The position numbers were made by a program, and so were the translations under genes. Source: Curtobacterium sp. MCSS17_015 (GTDB lineage Bacteria > Actinomycetota > Actinomycetes > Actinomycetales > Microbacteriaceae). From it: a stretch of 64,000 nucleotides of DNA. Below the pieces are notes generated by a model. It worked only from the letters and a program-made list of their open reading frames with translations. It did no database searches and was not told the DNA's origin. The DNA lies in NCBI RefSeq assembly GCF_003234265.2, contig NZ_CP126256.1:2480001-2544000 (forward strand), given 5' to 3'. Each line of letters opens with the position of its first letter. The stretch's first letter is position 1. Shown here piece by piece: positions 56,311 to 64,000 of this stretch.

Positions 56311-58368
56311 TTACTTGGTGACCTTGAGCGTCGCGGCCTTGTCCGCGCCGTTCCAGGTGGTGCTGCCGCTGTAGGAGACGGTCAGCTTGTGGGTGCCTGC
56401 CTTGAGCTTGGGCAGGGTGACCGTCACGCGGCCGTCCTTGCTCGAGACGGTGCCGGAGGCGAGCTTCTTGCTGCCCTCCTTGACGGTGACCGTGCCGGTC
56501 GGGACCGAGCCGGTGCCGGTGACCCGGACGGCGACCTTCGCCTTGGCCGACGCCTTGACCGACTTGATCGCGCTCACCGTGACGGTGGGCGCACCCTTGG
56601 CGGCCTTCACGGTGCCGGTGGTGTTCGTCGCGACCGCGCCGGACCCGCTCGCCGTGTAGGTCGTGGTGAACTTGTAGGAGACGGCCTTCGGCACGAACGA
56701 GATCGTCGCGGTGCCGGCAGCGGGGACCTTGGCGGTGCCGAGGGTCTCCTTGCCGTTCTTGAGGGTGACGGTGCCACCGGACGGGCCGGCACCGGTGACC
56801 TTGACCGTGACCTTGGCGGTCTTGCCGACGGTCAGCTTCGGCACCGAGAGGGACACGGCGGTGGCGGGGGCGACCGCCACGGTCGCCGGGGCCGAGGTGC
56901 TGGAGGCGACACCGGCGAGCGACGGGACGAACTGCGCGGTGAGCGACGCCGAGCCGACGGGCAGGGTGACCGGCGCGGTGCCGCTGGTGGCGCCGCGCGC
57001 GATCGTGCCCGTGCCGACGACCGCGTTCCCCTTGAAGACCTTGACCGTGCCGCCGCCCGCGCCGAACGAGTCGACCGAGACCGATGCGGTGACGGCCTTG
57101 CCCGCCGTCGCCGTCGCCGGGACGGAGAGCTTCGTGGTGCTCGGCGACGCGGTGATCGAGCGCAGCTGGTCGTAGCCGCACGTGGTCGCCGGCGTGGTGG
57201 CGGGCTCGGGCAGGAAGCCGTAGGCCGCGATGGTCGCGGTCTGCTTGCAGACGAGCGAGTCCTTGCCGACGAAGGTCTTCGCGATGGCGCTCGTCGGGTC
57301 GTCCGCCAGGCGCGAGGGCACGATGTTGTAGACGTCGCGGACGAAGCCGGCGTACGCGGGGTTGGTCGCGTAGGACGTGCCGCTGCCCGTGGTGGCCGGG
57401 GCCTGCTTGCCGTCGACGACGCTCAGCGGCGCGAGCACCACGCCGTGGCGACGGTCCTTCACGGTGCCGACGCCGTTCGCCTGCGCGACCCACTGGCTGA
57501 CCGAGAACGGCGCGACCGCGAGCGTCGAGCCGGAGGTGCTGTCGAGGATCGCCTGGCCGTTGTGCTCCTCGATCGGCTGGCCGTCGACCGTGTCGGACAC
57601 GAACGGGCTCGTCGAGGTGAAGCCGGAGGCGTCGGTGAGGCCGAGCTTGCCGAGGAAGTAGCTGCGGGTGCCCGAGCCGAACTTCGGCAGGAGCGGCTTG
57701 ATCTTCGCGGCCGTGGTGCCGTCGGGGCCGGTCGCGGCCGAGCCGACCGAGTTGTACGACCCGTCGGCGTTGAAGTACGCGTGGGTGACGTCGCCGCGGT
57801 ACACGTTCCACAGCGTCGGGGCGGTCTTGGCCTGGGTGCCGTCGCCGACGAAGAAGGGGACCTTCGCGAGCTGGCTGCCCGGGGCGTAGGCCACGTCGAC
57901 GGCGTCGCGAGCGAACGGGACGTAGGCGACGACGCCGTCGGACGCTGTGCTGGACGGGCCGCTCGAGGAACGGGCGAAGTCGAGCTGGCCGACGACCGAG
58001 GAGTCGACCGTCGTGCTCGTGCCGTCGGCGAGCGCGACGCCGGACTTGCTGGCGATCGCACCGATCGCGACGAGGAGCGCGTCGCGACCGGCACCGGAGC
58101 CGGACACGCGCGGGATCGCCTTGCCCCCGGGACGGGTGACCACCGACGGACCGGCGTTGGCCGCGTCGTACGACGCGAGCTGCCCGCCACCGACGGCCGT
58201 CGCGACGCCGTTCATGACGTCCTGCGTGGTGTCCGAACCGAGTCCGACGAGGGTGCCGAACGAGTTGCCGACCGGGTCCGCCTGGGCGGCCGGCACGGCG
58301 AGGGCACCGACGATCAGGGCGGTCGCCCCGAACGTGACGCCGATCTTGCAGAAGGTGTTCGCCTTCAT
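56311..58368 (-). CDS. Secreted PstS-like protein with C-terminal Ig-like repeats
   Basis: This 685-aa exported protein has a signal peptide (cleavage near AQA, residue 28) and a periplasmic-binding-type domain with PstS-like landmarks (LVGLGSDTTQDVMNGVA, SGSGAGRDAL, LDFARSSSGPSS, VAYVPFARDAVDVAY). Its last roughly 280 residues are three bacterial Ig-like repeats (each near TGTVTVKEGSKKL-type strands). No sorting signal, lipobox or C-terminal helix is present, so it is released or bound noncovalently. AAAGGA precedes ATG 58368. It may present phosphate or a phosphorylated ligand to the transporter. Confidence 0.8.
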   Translation of the reverse strand: MKANTFCKIGVTFGATALIVGALAVPAAQADPVGNSFGTLVGLGSDTTQDVMNGVATAVGGGQLASYDAANAGPSVVTRPGGKAIPRVSGSGAGRDALLVAIGAIASKSGVALADGTSTTVDSSVVGQLDFARSSSGPSSTASDGVVAYVPFARDAVDVAYAPGSQLAKVPFFVGDGTQAKTAPTLWNVYRGDVTHAYFNADGSYNSVGSAATGPDGTTAAKIKPLLPKFGSGTRSYFLGKLGLTDASGFTSTSPFVSDTVDGQPIEEHNGQAILDSTSGSTLAVAPFSVSQWVAQANGVGTVKDRRHGVVLAPLSVVDGKQAPATTGSGTSYATNPAYAGFVRDVYNIVPSRLADDPTSAIAKTFVGKDSLVCKQTATIAAYGFLPEPATTPATTCGYDQLRSITASPSTTKLSVPATATAGKAVTASVSVDSFGAGGGTVKVFKGNAVVGTGTIARGATSGTAPVTLPVGSASLTAQFVPSLAGVASSTSAPATVAVAPATAVSLSVPKLTVGKTAKVTVKVTGAGPSGGTVTLKNGKETLGTAKVPAAGTATISFVPKAVSYKFTTTYTASGSGAVATNTTGTVKAAKGAPTVTVSAIKSVKASAKAKVAVRVTGTGSVPTGTVTVKEGSKKLASGTVSSKDGRVTVTLPKLKAGTHKLTVSYSGSTTWNGADKAATLKVTK

Positions 58369-58436
58369 GGCTGGTGGTTCCTTTCGTGGGTTCCGACGCC
58401 GCCCAGGTGGCAGCAGTCGATGGGGGTGGAACTCGG

Positions 58437-61040
58437 TCACACGTGGGCGGCGGCCAGCATCGCCAGCCTCCGGCCACGGCGGATCAGGAACGGACCGATG
58501 CCGAGGGCCGGCACGCCGGCCCCGAGTGCGGCGGCGAGGCCCATGCGGGTCGCGGCCAGGGGCTGGTCCGTGGTGCGGTGGTCGGGTCCGTCGGCGGCGG
58601 CCTGGTCGACGTCGTTGGACGACGGCTCCTGGACGGCGGGCACCTCCGGGGTGGCCACCGTGTCGGTCGACGTCGTGCCGGTGCCGACCGGGTCGAGCGG
58701 TGCCGGCTGGTCGTCCGGGGCGGAGGCCGTGGGGACGTCCGTCTCGGGCGCGGTCGGCTCCGGCGCGGAGGCCGCCGGGCAGGCGGCGGCGACGGCCCGG
58801 GCGTCGAGGAGGTCGGCCGCGACCGTCTTCGACTGGGTCGTCATGGCGGCGGGCAGCGGGACGTACCCGGCGGGCAGCTCGCCCTGGCGCTCGCCCTGGA
58901 CCTGCCCCTTGCCGGCCGCGTAGGCGATGAAGCCCGAGTAGGCCCGGCGCTCCTCGGGCGTCGCGGCACAGACGTTCACCGCGGCGTAGCTGAGCATCGA
59001 CAGCGGGTAGGCGCCGGGGGTCCGGTCGGCCGGGTCCGCGACCACGACCCCGGGGACGGTCGACGCACGCATCGTCCCGACGCCCGCCGCGACCGTCTCC
59101 GCCGTCGGCGCGACCGCTTCACCGGCGCCGTTGACGAGCTTGGCGGTGGGCAGGCCGTAGCGGGCCGCCGACGCCGCGTCCGTGATCGTCAGGACGAACC
59201 GGCTGCCGGGCACCTGGGCTCCGAGCGAGGTGTAGCCCTTCGGCTGGCCGAACGGGTTCCAGGAGTCCTTCTCGTTCGGGTCGGCCTTGAGCGCGCGGTA
59301 CGCCCCCTCGTGCATGTCGTTCATGTACGGGCGCATGTCGAGCGTGCCGTACCCGGTCTCGTCCGGGTCACCGCCCTTCGCGATGGTCAGGTCGGCCTTC
59401 GGGAAGCTGTCCACGCTCGGGTCGGTGGCGAGCGCCAGGGACCGGTACGCCGGGTTGATCCGCATCCCCCACTCGTCGGGGCGGCCGTCGAGGAAGGCGG
59501 CCGCCACCGGGTCGGACCGCAGCCAGGACCAGACGCGGGCGTTCGCGTCGGCGTTGCCGAGCGCCACCATGAGGCCGGCCGGCGCGGTGTCGCTCTTCGA
59601 GCCGACGAACGTCGGGTTGAGGGCGAGGAACTCCGGGTCGGTGACGAGGCTCGCGGCGTTGGCCTGCAGGACCGTGTTCCCGCTGCCGCGCCCGGGCACG
59701 TCGGCCTGGTACGACTGCGTCAGCAGCTTGGCGACGAGGCGGGCGTCGAGGGTCAGGTCGAGGGCCTGGAGGCCGTCGCGCACCTTCGCGGGTGCGTCCG
59801 GGTACAGGCGGTAGTCGATCGTGAACGCGATGACGACGGCCGACTGCGCGACCGGCGCGTACCGGATGGTCTTGCCGGCCGCGGCCGTCTCGGCGAGCGG
59901 GCTGGTCACCAGGGCGAGGCGGGAGGACCCGGCGACGTCGGAGACGATCTGGTTCGCGGCCTCGCCGTCGCCGATCTGCGAGAAGCCGTACGTCGTGCCG
60001 AGGCCGCACAGCGCCGGCTGCCAGGCGGTGACGGCCTCGGTGGCGGTCTCCGACCCGACGAGTCGTTCCTCGGCGTTGCCGATCGGGCAGGACTGCGCGA
60101 CGGACTGGAACCCGAGCGGGAACACCACGCGGTTGCGCCAGGCCGACGCCGACAGCGGGGAACCGGTGACGCGGCCGGCGGCGGTCGAGTCGGCCGCACT
60201 GCCGTCGAGGTTGTGCGAGCCGCGCGGCACCACCACGAGCCAGCAGGACCGGGGTGTGGACGTCCCGGCGACGACGACCTCCTGGCCGCAGCCGAGCTGG
60301 GGTGCCTCGAGCGCGGACTGGGTCTCGAAGGTGACCTGGCCGGTGCCGTCACTCGCCGTGCGGCCCGCGGTGACCTCGTTCGAGGTGTTCGCGTCGAACT
60401 GCTTGGACAGCTCGGTGGACGTCTTGGCGAGAGTGCCGTCGACCGCCCGGAACGGCATCCGGTACGCCTTGAGGAACGGGTTCTCGACGGGCGGCTCCAG
60501 CATGAGGTCCGCGTCCGCACGCTCACCGACGAGGGTCGTGTCCTGCACGGGGTCGTCGCCACGGACGAGGTCGCGCTTGGCGGCACCGACCCCTGTCCGG
60601 GCGCTGACGGCGGCCGACGGCGCACCCCACACGCACTGCTGCGGGGACGGGCCGGCCGGGTCGTCACCCCAGCACTGCATGATCTGCACGTAGTCCGTCG
60701 CGTACTCGCTCGGCGAGGTCGCCTCCGCACCGGTCCAGCTGACGGTGATCCCCTGGTCGGTGAGGTCCTTCGTCTGGCTCACCGTGAAGGTCATCTCCGA
60801 GAACGCGTCGGCGTCCGGGTCCGGCGAGGCGTCCGGGTCCGGGGTACCGGCGTCGGGGCCCTGGCCGCCCCCGAGCGCCGCCTGGGCGTCCTTCCACGTC
60901 AGGGTCATCGCGGAGCTGTCGGTCGGTGCCGTCGCCGAGGCCGGTGCGGTCACCATGAGCAGGGACCCGGCGACGGTCGTCGTGACGATCCCGAAGGCCA
61001 GTGCGGCGGAGCCGAGGCGGACGAGGTGCTGGTTCTTCAC
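58437..61040 (-). CDS. Large membrane-anchored PstS-like surface protein
   Basis: This 867-aa protein starts at GTG 61040 with GGAGGG 7 nt upstream, has a signal peptide ending near ASA (residue 37), a very diverged binding-protein-like ectodomain (LVAKLLTQSYQADVPG, NPTFVGSKSD), and a Pro/Asp/Thr-rich linker. A C-terminal helix (GLAAALGAGVPALGIGPFLI) and RRGRR follow. LAATR before the helix resembles a degenerate LAxTG sorting motif. Its GTG overlaps the pstS stop by 4 bp. Several Cys pairs (CWGDD/QCVWG) suggest disulfides outside the cell. Confidence 0.72.
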   Translation of the reverse strand: MKNQHLVRLGSAALAFGIVTTTVAGSLLMVTAPASATAPTDSSAMTLTWKDAQAALGGGQGPDAGTPDPDASPDPDADAFSEMTFTVSQTKDLTDQGITVSWTGAEATSPSEYATDYVQIMQCWGDDPAGPSPQQCVWGAPSAAVSARTGVGAAKRDLVRGDDPVQDTTLVGERADADLMLEPPVENPFLKAYRMPFRAVDGTLAKTSTELSKQFDANTSNEVTAGRTASDGTGQVTFETQSALEAPQLGCGQEVVVAGTSTPRSCWLVVVPRGSHNLDGSAADSTAAGRVTGSPLSASAWRNRVVFPLGFQSVAQSCPIGNAEERLVGSETATEAVTAWQPALCGLGTTYGFSQIGDGEAANQIVSDVAGSSRLALVTSPLAETAAAGKTIRYAPVAQSAVVIAFTIDYRLYPDAPAKVRDGLQALDLTLDARLVAKLLTQSYQADVPGRGSGNTVLQANAASLVTDPEFLALNPTFVGSKSDTAPAGLMVALGNADANARVWSWLRSDPVAAAFLDGRPDEWGMRINPAYRSLALATDPSVDSFPKADLTIAKGGDPDETGYGTLDMRPYMNDMHEGAYRALKADPNEKDSWNPFGQPKGYTSLGAQVPGSRFVLTITDAASAARYGLPTAKLVNGAGEAVAPTAETVAAGVGTMRASTVPGVVVADPADRTPGAYPLSMLSYAAVNVCAATPEERRAYSGFIAYAAGKGQVQGERQGELPAGYVPLPAAMTTQSKTVAADLLDARAVAAACPAASAPEPTAPETDVPTASAPDDQPAPLDPVGTGTTSTDTVATPEVPAVQEPSSNDVDQAAADGPDHRTTDQPLAATRMGLAAALGAGVPALGIGPFLIRRGRRLAMLAAAHV

Positions 61041-62731
61041 TTGCGGACCCTCCGACGGGAGACGAGCACGCCGATGAACGGCGGCAGCAGCACGAGGGCG
61101 AGCAGGGCCGCGACGGCGACGAGCATGAGCGTCTGGCGCGGGCTCCACCCGTTCAGGGGATCGACCGAGACCGGCAGCGCCGCCACGTTCTGGCAGACCC
61201 CGCTGTCGGCGTCGCACTGCACGGGGGAACCGTTGCCGACCGTGTTCGCGGCCACACCGGACCCTCCGGAGCCACCGGCACCCGACAGCGCCTCGCCGCC
61301 GGGGCCCGACGCGCCCTGGTCGGCGGACGAGCCGCCGGACGTCGCCGTCGTCCCCTTGCCGGAGTCGGCGGAACCGGACGCGGCGGCCGCTCCTCCGTCC
61401 TCGGACGAGCCGGGTCGCGTCTGCGTCGGCGTCTCGGTGGCCTTCGCGCCACCGGTCCCGACGGTGCACTGGGCGGCGCCGAGCTTGTCGCAGGCGGGCG
61501 GCTGCGGGGCCTTCGCCGCCAGTGTGTTCGTGCCGTCCGCCGAGAACGTCGGGTTGTTGCACTTGCGGATGTCGATGTTCTTCGCGACCGCGCCCGGGAT
61601 CCGGCGGACCTGGTCGAGACCGGCCTGCACGAGGTTGATCGGCAGCGGCGAGTACCCGAGGACCTCGGCCTGCTGCTGTCCTTCGCAGAGGAAGTAGTAG
61701 TCGAACGCGGCGAGGGTCTTGCCCTTCGCCGGCGTGAGGCTCGCGTCGGTGGTCGTCGGGATGACCATGTACGAGTACGACGACAGCGGGTAGGTGCGGG
61801 CGTCGGCGTTGTCGTACACGCCGTCGAGCACCTGGGTGAGGTACGACGACGACCGCTTGTCCTGGTTGATCTTCGCGCCGAGGAGCCCGACGGCGACGTT
61901 CGACGCGGTGGGCTCGACGTAGTAGCCCGCCTTGTTGAGCACCTTCGCGACCGGGTACCCGGTCTTCAACGCGTAGGAGTACTCGACGTACGTGATGGTG
62001 CCGACGTTCGCCTTCTGCGCGACGTAGCCCGACACGCCCTGCGAGTTCGGCTGGGCGATGAACCCCTTGCCCGGGACCGTCGGGTAGTTCGAGGTGACAC
62101 CGCAGGGCAGCGGCCGCCCCGCCTGCTTGCAGTACGCGTTCCACTCGGACGGGTACTTCTTGCTCAGCCAGGTGGTGAACTGCGCGGTGGAACCGGACCC
62201 GTCCGACCGCACGACGGGGACGACCGGTCGCTTCGGGAGCTCGAGACCGGGGTTGTCCGCCTTGATCGCCGGGTCGTCCCAGCTCGTGATCTTCCCGGTG
62301 AACACGCCCGCGAGCACCGGGCCCGACAGCCGGAGGTTGGTGATCTGCTTGCCGCCGGAGCTGAGGTTGTACATGAACGAGGTGCCGCCGGCGACGACGG
62401 GCATGTAGGCGTACCCGACCGTGGGCGGGTCGTCCGTGACCCCGCCGTCCTTGATGCCGTAGGGGATCTCCGACACCGCGAAGTCGACCGTGCCGGCCTT
62501 GAACTGGTTGCGGCCGTCCGACGACCCGGTGCTGGCGTACCGGACCTTCATGCCGTACTGCTGGACGTTCACCGCCCACTGCTGGATGGCGACGGAGCTC
62601 CACGACGAGCCGGCGCCCGAGATGGGCACGTAGTTCTCCGCCGCGGTCGCGGTGGTGGCGGGCAGCGTCGTGAGGGCCAGCACGGCGGCGGCCAGGAGCG
62701 CACCGATCGTGCGTCTTCTGCGGGTGATCAC
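61037..62731 (-). CDS. pstS: Phosphate-binding protein PstS with C-terminal membrane anchor
   Basis: The 564-aa receptor has a Sec signal peptide and clear PstS motifs: ISGAGSSWSSVAIQQW, YASTGSSDGRNQFKAG, VDFAVSEIPYG, LAGVFTGKITSWDDPAI, VVRSDGSGSTAQFTTWLS. After about residue 400 come a Gly/Ser/Thr-rich linker, a membrane helix (LMLVAVAALLALVLLPPFI) and a basic tail, so it is membrane-tethered instead of a lipoprotein. GTG 62731 overlaps the pstA stop (GTGA) and has AAGGA upstream. It is the best candidate for the true phosphate receptor of the locus. Confidence 0.88.
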   Translation of the reverse strand: MITRRRRTIGALLAAAVLALTTLPATTATAAENYVPISGAGSSWSSVAIQQWAVNVQQYGMKVRYASTGSSDGRNQFKAGTVDFAVSEIPYGIKDGGVTDDPPTVGYAYMPVVAGGTSFMYNLSSGGKQITNLRLSGPVLAGVFTGKITSWDDPAIKADNPGLELPKRPVVPVVRSDGSGSTAQFTTWLSKKYPSEWNAYCKQAGRPLPCGVTSNYPTVPGKGFIAQPNSQGVSGYVAQKANVGTITYVEYSYALKTGYPVAKVLNKAGYYVEPTASNVAVGLLGAKINQDKRSSSYLTQVLDGVYDNADARTYPLSSYSYMVIPTTTDASLTPAKGKTLAAFDYYFLCEGQQQAEVLGYSPLPINLVQAGLDQVRRIPGAVAKNIDIRKCNNPTFSADGTNTLAAKAPQPPACDKLGAAQCTVGTGGAKATETPTQTRPGSSEDGGAAAASGSADSGKGTTATSGGSSADQGASGPGGEALSGAGGSGGSGVAANTVGNGSPVQCDADSGVCQNVAALPVSVDPLNGWSPRQTLMLVAVAALLALVLLPPFIGVLVSRRRVRK

Positions 62732-63900
62732 GAGGGGTCCTTCGGGGAGGAGTCGGTCAGGCGGGAGTTGAGACGGTCGACGTGGTGGTCGACGAAGCGA
62801 CGGGCCGACCGTGCGGCGGGCACGGCGGCCTCGACCCCGCGGCGGAGCAGTCGGCCGGCGGCGCGGAAGCGCTCGTTGCGGCGTTCGCGCGTCGCCACGG
62901 TCTGCGCACCGATCACCCGGGCGATGACGAACAGCACGAGCACGAGCGTCATCAGGACCGCTGCGGCACCGAAGCCGCGGGCGATCATGTTCGGTTCCGG
63001 GGACTTGACGAACTCGAAGATCGCCAGGGGCAGCGAGATCATCGGGCCGTTCGTCGGGTCGATGTTGAGGTCGGGTGCGTACCCGGCGGTGAGCAGCACG
63101 GGGCTGGTCTCGCCGATGCCACGGGCGGTCGCCAGGATGATCGCGGTGACGAGACCGGACCGTGACGTCGGGAGCACGACGCGCCAGACGGTCTGCCACT
63201 GCCCTGCGCCGAGGCCGATCGAGGCCTCCTTGAGCGTCGCGGGCACCAGGCGGAGCACGACGTCGGCGGACCGGATCATGATCGGCAGCATCATCACGCT
63301 GATCGCGAGCGACGCCGCGAAGCCGGACTTGTCCACGCCCAGGCCGACGATGACGCTGGCGTAGACGAACAGCCCGGCGACGATCGACGGGAGCGCTGTC
63401 ATGGCCTCGACGATCGTGCGGACGAACCGGGCGAACGGTCCCGGTACCTCGGTCAGGAAGAGCGCGGTGGTGATGCCGAGCGGGACCGTGATGAGGAGTG
63501 CGATCGAGATCTGGATGAGGGACCCGGCGATGGCGTGCAACACCCCGCCCGAGGTCATCGGGTCGAGCGGTCCGGTGAGCGCCATGTCCTGCGTGATGAA
63601 GTTCGCGTGTGGCAGTGCCTTCGTGGCCCGGACGACGCTGAACCCGACGACGAAGACGAGCGTCGCGACGACGACGAACGCCAGCGTGTGGATCGCCGCC
63701 GACACCACGCGGTCACGGACGACCGCGGCGTTCTCGGTCGTCGCCACCAGGAGCGCGTAGAACACGAGGAAGAGCACGTACGCGACGGCCGCGAACGCGA
63801 TCGGGCCGGACACGGGTGCCAGTTCGGTGAACACGACGACCGTGACGGCGAGCGACGCGAGAGCCGCGCCGACGTGGCAGAGCAGGTCGCTGATGCGCAT
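62728..63900 (-). CDS. pstA: Phosphate ABC transporter permease PstA (5' end may lie outside the window)
   Basis: The 390-aa permease has about eight membrane helices and the PstA landmarks GITTALFLTEV, VEAMTALPSIVAGLFVYA, the EAA-type loop LRLVPATLKEASIGLGA and GIGETSPVLLTAGY. Three helices precede the usual core. ATG 63900 has no good ribosome-binding site, and the frame stays open without a stop to the window edge at 64000, so the true start may be further upstream. It is coupled to pstS by GTGA. A pstC gene is expected beyond the edge. Confidence 0.88.
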   Translation of the reverse strand: MRISDLLCHVGAALASLAVTVVVFTELAPVSGPIAFAAVAYVLFLVFYALLVATTENAAVVRDRVVSAAIHTLAFVVVATLVFVVGFSVVRATKALPHANFITQDMALTGPLDPMTSGGVLHAIAGSLIQISIALLITVPLGITTALFLTEVPGPFARFVRTIVEAMTALPSIVAGLFVYASVIVGLGVDKSGFAASLAISVMMLPIMIRSADVVLRLVPATLKEASIGLGAGQWQTVWRVVLPTSRSGLVTAIILATARGIGETSPVLLTAGYAPDLNIDPTNGPMISLPLAIFEFVKSPEPNMIARGFGAAAVLMTLVLVLFVIARVIGAQTVATRERRNERFRAAGRLLRRGVEAAVPAARSARRFVDHHVDRLNSRLTDSSPKDPS

Positions 63901-64000
63901 GCCGTTGACGCGACGCTCCTCGGGTCCGCGGTCCGGCCCGGAGGCCCGGTCGGCCAGCGGCAGGACGGTGCCGGCTCCGGAGCCAGCCGGGCCGGAGACG

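Noticed and set aside
58374..61697. An 1107-codon plus-strand frame over the PstS-like genes
   Set aside because: It lies opposite genes with signal peptides, good ribosome-binding sites and coupled starts. Its composition is typical of GC-rich shadow frames.
1..64000. CRISPR arrays, insertion sequences, integrase or phage genes
   Set aside because: No regularly spaced repeats, transposase or integrase motifs, or attachment-site duplications next to the tRNA were seen on either strand.

Overview
The window is chromosomal DNA of a high-GC actinobacterium, most likely a plant- or soil-associated Microbacteriaceae such as Curtobacterium. This is an inference from very GC-rich codon use, many GTG starts with 4-bp ATGA/GTGA coupling, a predicted LAxTG sortase-E substrate, a DUF3488-type transglutaminase/DUF58/MoxR operon and many ABC importers. 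I see no phage genes, IS elements, CRISPR arrays or rRNA. One tRNA gene is present (tRNA-Arg, anticodon ACG).

Layout. (1) 142-2017: an OhrR-like, cysteine-bearing MarR repressor, a 70-aa zinc-ribbon-like protein and an Old Yellow Enzyme reductase. (2) 2207-13566: a large sugar or sugar-acid catabolic locus. It holds an RbsABC-type importer, an SDR, an FGGY kinase, a KDPG-aldolase family enzyme, an RpiR regulator, a 2-hydroxyacid dehydrogenase, a shikimate-dehydrogenase-like protein, a cupin phosphoglucose-isomerase and a divergent phosphotriesterase-family hydrolase. A palindrome of the form TGTAGT-N3-ACTACA recurs at the promoters of this locus and probably marks the RpiR regulon. (3) 13579-20830: purine catabolism in two divergent operons, MocA/uricase/HIU hydrolase/OHCU decarboxylase and xanthine dehydrogenase/XdhC. 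(4) 20848-23736: a Nudix-like protein, MntP, a secreted protein with a long leader, and an orphan immunity-like protein. (5) 23756-26599: two divergent amidohydrolases of the purine deaminase type. (6) 26665-35635: a second catabolic locus for an unidentified nitrogenous compound. It holds a cupin-XRE regulator, a ferredoxin-type reductase, a cytosine-deaminase-like enzyme, an NMT1-type importer, an FAD oxidase, a creatininase-family hydrolase and a PNPOx-family protein.

(7) 35684-47456: an Orn/Lys/Arg decarboxylase, tRNA-Arg, a dienelactone hydrolase, glucose-6-phosphate dehydrogenase, a Gfo/Idh plus TIM-barrel isomerase pair, a pyruvate-oxidase-like ThDP enzyme, a wall-anchored 5'-nucleotidase and a TRIC channel. 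(8) 47709-54220: a TetR regulator, the transglutaminase/DUF58/MoxR operon and a GH18-like lipoprotein. (9) 54309-64000: an unusual phosphate-transport locus. Between pstA and pstB lie three large exported PstS-like proteins (one with Ig-like repeats, two with C-terminal membrane segments) and a membrane protein with a sortase fold that has lost the catalytic His and Cys.

How parts fit together. The purine and N-compound promoters carry repeated GAAAC/GTnAC boxes spaced 11 nt apart, matching the GlnR nitrogen-control consensus, so regions 3, 5 and 6 may answer to nitrogen supply. The wall-anchored 5'-nucleotidase could release phosphate and nucleosides that feed the Pst-like system and the purine pathway. 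The most novel-looking items are the Pst/pseudo-sortase cluster, the RpiR-controlled sugar-acid locus with its recurring operator, and the unidentified N-heterocycle locus.
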